Positions 24,771-32,787 of a stretch of 36,573 nt of DNA are shown in pieces (position 1 is the first letter of the stretch; each line of letters opens with the position of its first letter). Origin of the DNA: Clostridia bacterium (lineage in GTDB: Bacteria > Bacillota > Clostridia > Oscillospirales > Acutalibacteraceae); assembly GCA_017396895.1 (NCBI GenBank), contig JAFQKN010000025.1, positions 1 to 36,573 of the forward strand, in the 5' to 3' direction. The translations under genes and the position numbers were made by a program. The notes below the pieces were generated by a model that did not search any database, was not told the origin of the DNA, and saw only the letters and a list, made by a program, of their open reading frames with translations.

Positions 24771-25700
24771 TTATTCGTTATTTATCAAATTCAGATCAAT
24801 CAGACTGCCGAAATACGCATCCGTTTCGGGCAACAGATTGGCGTCGAAGCCGCTGTCGGGGAAAAATGTCAGTTCGCCGAAATAAATCTGATCGTTGCTC
24901 TGATACAGATCCACACGCACAAAAGGCATGCCTTCCGAAAGCTTTGCCGCAATGCGGAACATTTTATCCATGCAGGACGGCTTTGGTATTGTGAATCCTT
25001 CAGGGGCATTTTTGCCGCGGATATTAAGTCTCTTCAATTTCCAGTTTTCATCAAAGAAATAGAATTTTGTGTCACCGCTGGAACGTTCAAGGCAAACCAT
25101 CACACAATCAACTTTGCCATTGAAACAAAAGAATTTATAATCGGTAAAATCCGTGGCACCCGGGGTGTCAGACATGAACTTTTCACAAATGATTTTTCGG
25201 GGCACATTTTTGTAAGGCCATTCACGGCTTGGCAGATAATAATCCTGTGCAAGACCGCGATGCAATTCTTGCTTGACTTTTTGGATATCCATAGCAGATT
25301 TGTTTCTGCAGATATACATACCTACGCCGGAATTGTGGTTGCACTTGAGCACAAACTGATCGGGAAGGGCATCAAAATCAATTTCTTCGGGAGTATTCCA
25401 GACACCCAGAAGCGGAATGAGATATTCTTTGCCGAGTTTTTCGCGAATGTAATCACGCACAAGGTATTTATCGACAAGCATTGTGTATTCGGGCTTGCGG
25501 TTGTAAAGTTTCAGCCATTGCAGTTTTTCGTTGAAAGTTTTTGGAGCCGCTAAATCCAACTCCCTGCCCATTGTTGCTTTGAACTTTCTTTTGAGAAAAA
25601 CATCATCGGGCATATTCTTATAACCGAACAAGGTTGCGTTGATCAAGAAACGATAATCGCTGTCAAATAAGTATTTTATGCCTTTTTTTATTACGCTCAT
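24771..25700 (-). CDS. TupA-like ATP-grasp ligase
   Basis: A 309-aa protein with the TupA-like ATP-grasp pattern: TFNEKLQWLKLYNR (about 55-68), DKYLVRDYI, FVLKCNHNSG (nucleotide-binding lysine and loop), WPYKNVPRKIICEKFM, a YKFFCFNGKV strand and the C-terminal metal-site region FGELTFFPDSGFD. The family is named for TupA, needed for teichuronopeptide synthesis in alkaliphilic Bacillus, and occurs widely in capsule loci. ATP-grasp enzymes join a carboxylate to an amine, so an amide between a uronic acid and an amino compound is plausible. It is immediately upstream of the opine dehydrogenase in transcription order. Exact substrates are unknown. Confidence 0.85.
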   Translation of the reverse strand: MSVIKKGIKYLFDSDYRFLINATLFGYKNMPDDVFLKRKFKATMGRELDLAAPKTFNEKLQWLKLYNRKPEYTMLVDKYLVRDYIREKLGKEYLIPLLGVWNTPEEIDFDALPDQFVLKCNHNSGVGMYICRNKSAMDIQKVKQELHRGLAQDYYLPSREWPYKNVPRKIICEKFMSDTPGATDFTDYKFFCFNGKVDCVMVCLERSSGDTKFYFFDENWKLKRLNIRGKNAPEGFTIPKPSCMDKMFRIAAKLSEGMPFVRVDLYQSNDQIYFGELTFFPDSGFDANLLPETDAYFGSLIDLNLINNE

Positions 25701-25739
25701 AGTGTTTTTTACCTCAGTTTGATGTATGTCTGCATTATC

Positions 25740-26813
25740 TTATTGCCAAAACAATCGATACGGTGTTATGTAAATATTACCGTATGTAAAATAGACCGTA
25801 AATGCCAAAAATCCTGCAAGTACCATCCATTCAACGCCTTTTTTGTAGCGGTCTTTGAAACAACTGATGATGTCGGGAATTACGATGGTCAGGAATATTG
25901 TGAAATAGGGAACGATTCTTCCGAACAATCCCATGGAATAGCCTAAAGATTGCATCACAAGCGCAAGTGCCAAAGCGTTCAGTGCCATCGGGTTAATATT
26001 TGATGGTTGTCTTTTTTGCATAAAGATTGCCACAAAATAGAGCCCGTTCAAAAATATCAGCATCAGATAAGAACCGCCGGAAACATCGTATGTGCCGCCG
26101 ATGTATGTTGCGTATCGAGGAAACAGATTCGTCATCAGCAGGATGATCTGTCTTCCGAAAAGCAGGCTGATCAGTTGCGCCGGGATGATGATTTTAATCA
26201 TGAGGCTACTTTTGATTTTCGGCAGGAAATAAAGGGGGAGCGTGATAAGTGCTGTTGTGTGGAAAAGAGTTGCTGCGGCAACAATTAAAATGTATTTCAG
26301 GAGCTTTTTCTGTTCAATGAATTTTATGCCACACAAAATAATGGAAATGGCAATCATCTGACGGAATATGCCGAGACTGTATGCGAACAATCCCATTCCG
26401 AAGTAAACAAAAATGCTGACTGTGGGGGATTTTGAGTAGCAGAAAATTGTACGGAACAGCGGTATGTAAATAATACATGCAACCACAAACAAAAACACAG
26501 TATCAGGAAGATGCAAAAATGCACATATTTTTGTGAAAACAAAATATCCTGCTTCGAATGTAAACGGCTGAACAAGTTCGGCTGTCAGAATTTGTTTGCG
26601 AGGAAGTTGCGAATAGTATTCCAAAGCTTCCAGATATCTTACCGTATCGGCACCGACTGTATATGCACGCAGTCCTGCGAGGAGAATCAGTTCAGCACAA
26701 CAGACAATCAAATATTCTTTTTTGAGGAATTGTTTGGTGCCGTCCGCATTTTTTTTGAAGAAAAAGAATGATTCGATGAAAACCAACAGCAGATATCCGA
26801 TGTATACAACCAT
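25740..26813 (-). CDS. EpsG-family polysaccharide polymerase (Wzy type)
   Basis: A 357-aa membrane protein with about ten hydrophobic segments. The early motif GLRAYTVGADTVRYLEALEYY (about 47-67) is the EpsG-family signature ('GLR...vG.Dt..Y'). A FGMGLFAYSLGIFRQMIAISI segment around residues 140-160 is also typical. EpsG-like proteins polymerise lipid-linked repeat units on the outer face in Wzx/Wzy systems. The gene lies between a GT4 gene and the TupA-like ligase gene and pairs functionally with the flippase at 22200-23714. Sequence similarity in this family is low, so the call rests on topology, motif and context. Confidence 0.88.
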   Translation of the reverse strand: MVVYIGYLLLVFIESFFFFKKNADGTKQFLKKEYLIVCCAELILLAGLRAYTVGADTVRYLEALEYYSQLPRKQILTAELVQPFTFEAGYFVFTKICAFLHLPDTVFLFVVACIIYIPLFRTIFCYSKSPTVSIFVYFGMGLFAYSLGIFRQMIAISIILCGIKFIEQKKLLKYILIVAAATLFHTTALITLPLYFLPKIKSSLMIKIIIPAQLISLLFGRQIILLMTNLFPRYATYIGGTYDVSGGSYLMLIFLNGLYFVAIFMQKRQPSNINPMALNALALALVMQSLGYSMGLFGRIVPYFTIFLTIVIPDIISCFKDRYKKGVEWMVLAGFLAFTVYFTYGNIYITPYRLFWQ

Positions 26814-26840
26814 GCGGCTCTCCTCCCCTCGTTTTGCATT

Positions 26841-27938
26841 TTATTTTGAGAAAATAATGCGGACAAATTCATCAACCGCGCTTTGAATGTCGTATTTGTT
26901 GCGAATGAAGGCTTCTTTTGTGTCCTGCCTTGTTTTGTCGCATGAGAGCAAAACTGCTTCTGCCCATTTTCCCGGATCCTGCAACGGAAGATAAGAAACA
27001 AGCCCCGTAATGTCGGCTTCGCGTGTGATTGTGTCTGCGATCACACAGGGCAAACCTGTTGCCTGTGCTTCAATAACGGTGTTCGGCATTCCTTCATACA
27101 ACGACGGAAAAACAAAAGCATCCATGGCAGAAAGCACCTTCGGTACATCGGTGCGGATGCCGGCACACACAACGGCATTCTGCAGGTTGAGTGCTTTTAT
27201 TTTTTCCTCGAACTGCGCTCTGAGCGGACCATTGCCGATAAGAAGCAGACGTGTGTTTGGATTTTTATCGTGGACACTTTTGAAAATGTCCGCCAGGAAC
27301 ATATGATTTTTTTGTTCAGCAAATCTGCCGACGTGTCCCAATACGATCACATCATCGTCAAAATTGAATTCACTGCGGATCTTTGTGCGTTCTTCGCTGT
27401 CAAAGTGAAAAACACCTAAATCCACAGCATTATGAAGAATGGAAACAGAACCGGATTCGTATGCAGCCTTTCCGAATGTGTATATGGCGGCAAGGTCGGA
27501 CGGTGCAACGGCAACATCAATGTATTTTTGGTAGAGAATCCGGCCGAGCGTATGTGCGATTTTTGATTTCAGAGAACCGCCGTCGCTTGCGTTGCTTGAG
27601 CGCGCACAGCAAACCCTTGCACCTGCTTTTTTTGCGATTTCAAGATCCATAAAGCCCATTGCGCTGGATGTGATACGAAGTACGTATTCATAGTGATTAT
27701 CGCGAACAACGGCAGCCAACTGCCGTTTGAATTCTTTGAGGTTGTCCGACTTGGACGGAATTCTGTAAATTTTTCCGCCCAATGAATTGATTTCATCTTC
27801 ATAGAAACATTTTTCGACGACATTGATGCAGAAGTCCATCTGATACCGAGTTCTGTCAATGTTTCTGTATATTTTCATCAAAAATGTTTCGGCTCCTCCG
27901 GCATTCATGCCGCTGAGAATACACAAGAGTCTTTTCAT
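26841..27938 (-). CDS. Glycosyltransferase family 4 (EpsF-like)
   Basis: A 365-aa GT-B glycosyltransferase. The N-terminal acceptor domain opens CILSGMNAGGAETFLMKIYR, a hallmark of EpsF-like GT4 enzymes. The C-terminal nucleotide-sugar domain shows ILGHVGRFAEQKNH (about 207-220), LLLIGNGPLR, DAFVFPSLYEGMPNTVIEAQATGLP (the E-x7-E donor motif) and a final helical tail. It adds one sugar to the lipid-linked repeat unit on the cytosolic side. A basic C-terminus suits peripheral membrane binding. The next gene downstream is the polymerase. Donor and linkage cannot be predicted. Confidence 0.93.
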   Translation of the reverse strand: MKRLLCILSGMNAGGAETFLMKIYRNIDRTRYQMDFCINVVEKCFYEDEINSLGGKIYRIPSKSDNLKEFKRQLAAVVRDNHYEYVLRITSSAMGFMDLEIAKKAGARVCCARSSNASDGGSLKSKIAHTLGRILYQKYIDVAVAPSDLAAIYTFGKAAYESGSVSILHNAVDLGVFHFDSEERTKIRSEFNFDDDVIVLGHVGRFAEQKNHMFLADIFKSVHDKNPNTRLLLIGNGPLRAQFEEKIKALNLQNAVVCAGIRTDVPKVLSAMDAFVFPSLYEGMPNTVIEAQATGLPCVIADTITREADITGLVSYLPLQDPGKWAEAVLLSCDKTRQDTKEAFIRNKYDIQSAVDEFVRIIFSK

Positions 27939-27987
27939 AATTAACAGTTCTCCGTAAAAATAAAGATATCAAAACGATGAATTCTTT

Positions 27988-29031
27988 TCAGAAACGCGCA
28001 GTCATAATCTGAATAGCGGTAAGTGGGGCATATTCTTTTGCTTTTTTGATGCAGTTTGTTTTCATGGAAAGCAGGATCTGCGGATCTTCTGCAATCTGAA
28101 AATGAAGTGCATCCAGCTCCTCGGTATTGTCGAAAGTATATCCGATGCCGGTTATTCCGTCATCAATGACATCGGCATAACTTTCCCATTTTGCTGAAAT
28201 GACGGGTAAGCCTGCAGCATATGCATCGATCACGGTACCCGGAATTCCTTCGGTGTAAAAATGTGTCGGGAAGATCAGTGCAAAATAATGCCGGAGAACC
28301 TCTACGCTTTTGTCCATATCAACGCATCCGCAATAACGGACGTACGCAGGACAATTTTGCATCAGACTGTCGAACCATTCTTCCTGCGCAGAATCTATCT
28401 GACCGTATATATCCAGAGAAAAAGCAGCGCATCCCAATTGTGAGTTGATGTGTTCAACTGAACGGATGGCTGTTTCAATGCCTTTTTCCTTCATCACGCG
28501 GGAAAAGGTGCAAAGACGCAAGGGCTTTTCTTTTTCGTAAATGAGATCCTGTTCAGTGAGTGCTTTTAGATCTTTGCAATTTTTCATTACACAGATATTT
28601 GTGAATCCTTGCTTTTCCAATGCTCTGCACATGGTATTTGTTTCAACATAAATGTTATCAAAATGCTTGAGTATGCGAGCGAGCCATTTGTGTTGTGTCA
28701 GAAACTGCGGTAACCATCCGCCAATAACAGAATAGTGCAACTTTCTGTTTTTAAAAATGTGTTTCAGTAAAAAAAGCAACGGTGCGTAGACTCGTAAACC
28801 ATTGTGGGCAGGGAAAATCAGCACATTTTTACTGTTTTTTAAAGCATATAAAACCTGAAAAGGAGCTTTTAACAGATTTTTTATCCCACCGTGCGTATCA
28901 ATTGTCTGTACCTGATCTTGTCCAAGTTGTTGTTGCAGAGCACGAGTAATGATTTTGGTTTTGATTGTTTGACCATTCAGAAGGTTTTTACCATCTCCGT
29001 AATGGCCCAGTATGCACACTTTGGTTGTCAT
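27988..29031 (-). CDS. Glycosyltransferase family 4-like
   Basis: A 347-aa protein. The ATG at 29031 is preferred: it forms an ATGA overlap with the stop of the preceding GT2 gene, has AAGGTG upstream, and gives a start directly at the VCILGHYGDGKNLLNGQTIKT strand. GT-B features are LCTFSRVMKEKGIETAIRSV (about 177-196), a DIYGQID strand, YCGCVDMDKS and FPTHFYTEGIPGTVIDAYAAGLPVI, the last carrying the E-x7-D/E donor motif. It should add another sugar to the repeat unit in the cytosol. It differs clearly from the GT4 at 26841-27938, so the two are not a recent duplication. Confidence 0.9.
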   Translation of the reverse strand: MTTKVCILGHYGDGKNLLNGQTIKTKIITRALQQQLGQDQVQTIDTHGGIKNLLKAPFQVLYALKNSKNVLIFPAHNGLRVYAPLLFLLKHIFKNRKLHYSVIGGWLPQFLTQHKWLARILKHFDNIYVETNTMCRALEKQGFTNICVMKNCKDLKALTEQDLIYEKEKPLRLCTFSRVMKEKGIETAIRSVEHINSQLGCAAFSLDIYGQIDSAQEEWFDSLMQNCPAYVRYCGCVDMDKSVEVLRHYFALIFPTHFYTEGIPGTVIDAYAAGLPVISAKWESYADVIDDGITGIGYTFDNTEELDALHFQIAEDPQILLSMKTNCIKKAKEYAPLTAIQIMTARF

Positions 29032-29780
29032 TTGATTTTTAACACCTTTATCAAGCACCAGAATCCGATGTGGAAAAGTGAACGGAACACGCTCAGATGT
29101 TCGATGTCGCGGTACAGGATCCAGTGGTACTTGATCACTTTCAGTTTATTGCTTGAAATGGAGTTCTGGCGGATGCGGTATTTCATCAGCACGTCCGGCA
29201 TACCCCAGATGTATTCTTCCTTTTTCAGCATCTGCAGCCACAGGGCGTCATCGTTTCTTTTGCGAATGTCGGGAACTTCAAATTTGCCCATTTTTTCGAC
29301 ATTATATACAACGCTTGAGTTGCCGACGGGGCAGTCGAGCAAAAGGCGGTTGTAGTTTGTCTTTTCGACGGTTTTGATGACGCGGTGCAGTGAATTGCCG
29401 TCTTCGTCGATCTGCTCGTAAGCGGTGCAGGAGAAAGCATGACCGTTTTCTTCCATCCATTGGATCTGACGTTCCAGTTTTTCGGGGGTCCACAGGTCAT
29501 CGCTGTCAATGAAGGCCATGTAGGCTCCATTTGCCAGTTGCATGGCGGTGGTTCTTGCAACGGCGGCACCCGAATTCTTTTCCAACAGGTGGTAGCGAAT
29601 GCGGGGATCTGTTTTTATGTATTCCTCCACGATCTCCTTCGTGTTGTCGAGGGAGCAATCGTCAACGATGATCATTTCCCAGTTTTGATAAGTTTGTGCA
29701 CGGACGGAATCAATTGTTTCTGCAATGAATTTTGCACAGTTATATGTAGGCGTGATAATGGATACAAGTTTTTCAGTCAT
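29028..29780 (-). CDS. Glycosyltransferase family 2
   Basis: A 250-aa GT-A enzyme. The ATG at 29780 is chosen over an upstream in-frame codon because GAGG lies ten nt before it and the protein starts MTEKLVSIITPTYNCAKFI, the canonical GT2 opening. The DXD-type metal site is FIDSDDLW (about residues 90-97), preceded by MIIVDDCSLDNT, and the catalytic region includes a later NDDALWLQ segment. A hydrophobic C-terminal helix (HIGFWCLIKVLKI) likely holds it to the membrane. It overlaps the phosphoglycosyl transferase gene by 8 nt and the next GT gene by 4 nt, so translation is coupled. It probably adds the second sugar of the repeat unit. Confidence 0.94.
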   Translation of the reverse strand: MTEKLVSIITPTYNCAKFIAETIDSVRAQTYQNWEMIIVDDCSLDNTKEIVEEYIKTDPRIRYHLLEKNSGAAVARTTAMQLANGAYMAFIDSDDLWTPEKLERQIQWMEENGHAFSCTAYEQIDEDGNSLHRVIKTVEKTNYNRLLLDCPVGNSSVVYNVEKMGKFEVPDIRKRNDDALWLQMLKKEEYIWGMPDVLMKYRIRQNSISSNKLKVIKYHWILYRDIEHLSVFRSLFHIGFWCLIKVLKIK

Positions 29781-30534
29781 TATTATTGTCCTCACTGCAA
29801 TGTGCCGAAGAATCTGTGATTTTAATTTCTTCGAGTTCACCTTTGTATTCTTTTCCCAATATTGCAAAGGCTGTCATGAAAATAGTTTTTATGTCAGTCC
29901 AAAAACTGAACTGTTCAATGGATTTGAGGTTGTAATACATTTTTGCGGGCAGGATTTCTTCCACGTAGACCTTGTCGGGGTCCTCTGCGCCGTCAAGCAG
30001 TTTGGCTTCGTCCTTGTAGTAAATGCTTGCAAGGCTTGTGACGCCTGCGGGCAGTAACAGCGTGGCCATCATTTCGGGGGTGTACTGTTCAACATATTTG
30101 GTAGCTTCCGGGCGCACACCGACTAAAGTGACGTTTCCCTGTACAACATCAATGAGCTGTGCGATCTCATCCAGACGACAATCGCGGATGATCTTGCCCA
30201 CGCGGGTGATGCGGCTGTCGTTGTTGACGGTGACTTGTGAACCTTTGTCGGCATTCTGTACCATGGAACGGAATTTGTGGATCCGAAAACGCTTTCCGTA
30301 CTGCGTTACACGCTCCTGACGGTAGAAAACAGGACCGGGCGAATCTGCCTTGATCGCGATTGCCAAAACCAAATAAACAGGTGACAACACGACAAGTGCG
30401 CAAGCGGAGGCCACAACATCAAAGGCACGTTTAAGGATCAATTCGTTTTTCTTTGTTTTGAGAATGTCATAATATTTTCTGACTTCTTCGGTTTGCATTT
30501 CCGCCGGAAGTTGTTCCCATGGTATGATCTTCAC
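29773..30534 (-). CDS. Initiating undecaprenyl-phosphate sugar phosphotransferase (bacterial sugar transferase)
   Basis: A 253-aa monotopic phosphoglycosyl transferase of the WcaJ/EpsL/PglC group. It starts at GTG 30534, directly after the DegT stop, with GGAG nine nt upstream. The N-terminal re-entrant hydrophobic helix is AFDVVASACALVVLSPVYLV (about 40-60). Then come DSPGPVFYRQERV, the catalytic HKFRSM motif, CRLDEIAQLIDVVQGN and LVGVRPE (usually VGPRPE). It moves a sugar phosphate onto undecaprenyl phosphate on the cytosolic face to begin repeat-unit synthesis. Being directly coupled to a DegT aminotransferase suggests that the first sugar is an amino sugar. There is a C-terminal extension of about 50 residues with a hydrophobic stretch. 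Confidence 0.94.
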   Translation of the reverse strand: MKIIPWEQLPAEMQTEEVRKYYDILKTKKNELILKRAFDVVASACALVVLSPVYLVLAIAIKADSPGPVFYRQERVTQYGKRFRIHKFRSMVQNADKGSQVTVNNDSRITRVGKIIRDCRLDEIAQLIDVVQGNVTLVGVRPEATKYVEQYTPEMMATLLLPAGVTSLASIYYKDEAKLLDGAEDPDKVYVEEILPAKMYYNLKSIEQFSFWTDIKTIFMTAFAILGKEYKGELEEIKITDSSAHCSEDNNND

Positions 30535-31752
30535 TCAAATGTACTCCTTCACGATTTCTGCATAGTTTTCGATCACATACTCCACGTCTTCATCTGTCAG
30601 GCAGGTGTGCAGAGGTAAGGTGATCTCATTCACAAAATGATTGTAAGCGTTGGGATAATCTGCGATATCGAAACCGAGATTTTTATATGCCGTATGCATC
30701 GGCAGGGGTTTGTAATGGACATTGCAGGCGATGCCGCGTTCTGCCATTTTTACGATGATCTCGTTGCGCTGTTCATCGGTGATGCCGGGAATGCGCGTCA
30801 GATACAAATGTCCGGACGACTGCCATGTATCGGTGTAATGGGGAAGCACTCGGATGCCCAAGGGTTTGAATGCCGCATCGTAGCGTTCTATGATCTGTTT
30901 TCTGCGTGCGAGCAGGCCGGGATAGCGTTCAAACTGTTTGAGACCGATTGCGGCTGTGACATCGGTCATGTTGCATTTATAATACGTGCCGACGATGTCA
31001 TATTCCCATGAGCCGAGTTTGGTTTTTGCAAGTGCGTCTTTGGATTGACCGTGCAGGCTGAGCAATTGCAGTTTCTTGTAGATATCTTCATTGCTGACGC
31101 CGGGGATGGTGTTCCACGTCAGTGCGCCGCCTTCGGCTGTGGTGAAGTTTTTGACGGCATGGAAGCTGAAGCTTGAGAAATCTGCTACCGAGCCGATCAT
31201 TTTACCGTTGCGGCTGGCTCCGAATGCATGGGCGGTGTCTGCCATGATCGCGATTCTTCCCAATGCAGATTGCAAAGGACTGTTCGGCTTGAATAAATGT
31301 TTCTTTTTTTCTGCAATGGCAAACAGTCTGTCGTAGTCGCAGGGGATGCCTGCGATGTCGATCGGAATAATGGCCTTGGTTTTTTCGGTGACGGCTTCTT
31401 CCAAGGCTGCGTAGTCCATCTCAAGGCTGTCCGGTTGTGTGTCGATGAGCACGATCTTTGCGCCGACGTGTGCAATGACGGACGCGGAGGCCGTATAGGT
31501 GTATGCACAGGTGATAACTTCGTCGCCGGGACCGATTCCCATAACGTGCAGAGCCATTTCCGCACAGGCTGTCTGTGAATTCAGGCAAACGCACTTTTCA
31601 GTGCCGATCCATTCAGCAATGTTTTTTTCAAGTTGCTTTGTTCGCGGTCCGGTCGTGATCCATCCGGATTGAAGGGTTGCAACGACTTCGGCGATTTCAA
31701 GATCGCTGATGTCAGGTGGGCTGAATGGAATGTTTCTTCTGTTATCAAGCAT
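30535..31752 (-). CDS. DegT/DnrJ/EryC1/StrS sugar aminotransferase
   Basis: A 405-aa PLP-dependent aminotransferase. The N-terminal INFxPPxIxxxE-type motif reads IPFSPPDISDLEIAEV, then LQSGWITTGPRTKQLE, NSQTACAEMALHVMG and GDEVITCAYTYTASAS follow. The PLP-binding Lys 201 lies in FSFHAVKNFTTAEGGA, and the substrate-binding end shows HYKPLPMH. These enzymes transaminate nucleotide-linked 3- or 4-keto sugars, using glutamate. No 4,6-dehydratase is in the window, so the keto-sugar supplier must be elsewhere. It is the first gene of the polysaccharide operon, after a leader of about 95 nt; its ribosome binding site is weak (AAAGTG). Confidence 0.94.
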   Translation of the reverse strand: MLDNRRNIPFSPPDISDLEIAEVVATLQSGWITTGPRTKQLEKNIAEWIGTEKCVCLNSQTACAEMALHVMGIGPGDEVITCAYTYTASASVIAHVGAKIVLIDTQPDSLEMDYAALEEAVTEKTKAIIPIDIAGIPCDYDRLFAIAEKKKHLFKPNSPLQSALGRIAIMADTAHAFGASRNGKMIGSVADFSSFSFHAVKNFTTAEGGALTWNTIPGVSNEDIYKKLQLLSLHGQSKDALAKTKLGSWEYDIVGTYYKCNMTDVTAAIGLKQFERYPGLLARRKQIIERYDAAFKPLGIRVLPHYTDTWQSSGHLYLTRIPGITDEQRNEIIVKMAERGIACNVHYKPLPMHTAYKNLGFDIADYPNAYNHFVNEITLPLHTCLTDEDVEYVIENYAEIVKEYI

Positions 31753-31853
31753 GGCAATCGTTCACTTTCTATCTTCCGCTTGGCAAGCGTTGTTTTAAGA
31801 TTATACTTAATAAAAACAAATTAAAATATTAAAATAAAAATATTCGTTTTAAT

Positions 31854-31882
31854 ATTATACAGCACGCAAAGACTGATATCAA
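31854..31882 (-). promoter_or_regulatory. Main sigma-A promoter of the polysaccharide operon
   Basis: On the minus strand TTGATA (31877-31882) and TATAAT (31854-31859) are separated by 17 nt. The predicted leader is about 95 nt, very AT-rich, and holds the dyad CGCTTG-g-CAAGCG (31777-31789) and a second TATAAT at 31800-31805 with no good -35. The rest of 31883-31971 has no gene; an A/T-rich TGCAAAAA/TTTTTGCA-type repeat near 31911-31935 may end the upstream lipoprotein transcript. Confidence 0.8.
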
Positions 31883-31971
31883 GTCTTTTCTCGCAAAGAT
31901 TGCAAAAAAAACTTATTTTTGCATATAAAACAAGGAAAACATAAAATATTGAATACTTGGTGTGCGCTGTT

Positions 31972-32763
31972 TTATGCAGTTTCGGTAGCAGTTTCGGTAG
32001 CAGTTTCGGTGCCGTTTTCAGTTGCAGTTTCAGTTGCAGTTGCAGTTGCGGCTTCAGTTGCGGCTTCGGTTGCGGCTTCGGTTGCGATTTCTGTTTCGGT
32101 TTCGGTTGCGGTGCGGTCGGCAATCAGTGCGGCCGTGTCAAGGTCGAAATTGCCGTCCTTTTTGGCGTTGCGGCTGGCAACGGGATCTTCTTTGAAAAGG
32201 TTTTCGGTGACGGATGCCAATACGTCCACGGGCGTGCCTGCGGTGAAGGAAGAAATGGCATAGACGGTTTTTTCATTGCCCCGGGCATCGGTGTAATCCG
32301 CGGCAAAGAAACTGCTCGGTTCTCCGTTCATAAACAGAGTCAGGCAGTACATTTTCGCAAGCGTTGCATCGGGGTAAGCGGCTGTGAACCGATCATAATA
32401 TTTGCCGGCAGCGGTGTAGATCTTTTCGGCTATGTCGGCCACCTGTTCGGCGGCGACTTTGGCGGTTTCACCATCGGTGATGAGGGAGGTGTCACCGTTG
32501 AGTTCGTTGAGCAGAGTTGTGAATGCGGCTCCTGCCTGCTGCATACCCGCAAGGTCAAAGAACTTGCTGTTGTTGTCGGCGGAATTGACGACGGTCAACT
32601 GGGGATCCAGTTCCTGTTTGAATGCGAGCAGTTCTTTTGCGGCATCGTTTGCCTGTGCGATCAGTTCGTCCTGCGAAAGTGTGGGCTCTGCAGGTTCTTT
32701 TGTGCAGGCGGCCAAACAGAGGATCGTCAACAGGGAAAGAAGAATTGCGATTGCTTTTTTCAT
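31972..32763 (-). CDS. Lipoprotein with Thr/Glu/Ala repeat C-terminus
   Basis: A 263-aa protein with a lipoprotein signal peptide (lipobox LAAC, Cys 20). The middle part is predicted mostly helical with Asp/Ala-rich segments (about 25-200) and shows no named family by eye. The last 45 or so residues are almost only Ala, Thr and Glu in ATE/TET repeats, ending directly at the stop codon. Such a tail could be a flexible spacer or an O-glycosylation target. AAGGAG lies before the ATG. It lies 24 nt downstream of the FAD oxidoreductase gene and is probably co-transcribed. Function unknown. Confidence 0.85.
   Translation of the reverse strand: MKKAIAILLSLLTILCLAACTKEPAEPTLSQDELIAQANDAAKELLAFKQELDPQLTVVNSADNNSKFFDLAGMQQAGAAFTTLLNELNGDTSLITDGETAKVAAEQVADIAEKIYTAAGKYYDRFTAAYPDATLAKMYCLTLFMNGEPSSFFAADYTDARGNEKTVYAISSFTAGTPVDVLASVTENLFKEDPVASRNAKKDGNFDLDTAALIADRTATETETEIATEAATEAATEAATATATETATENGTETATETATETA
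31976..32113. repeat. 6/12-nt coding repeats in the lipoprotein tail
   Basis: On the plus strand the segment is built from degenerate units such as TTCGGTAGCAGT and TCAGTTGCAGTT, in multiples of six bases. They encode the Thr/Glu/Ala tail on the minus strand. Unit multiples keep the frame, so copy changes would alter tail length and not break the gene. Confidence 0.7.
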
Positions 32764-32787
32764 GATAAAAACTCCTTGGTTCAGTAT

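Noticed and set aside
31976..32113. Possible CRISPR-like or tandem intergenic repeat
   Set aside because: No spacers of constant length exist; the units are contiguous and code in frame for the lipoprotein tail.
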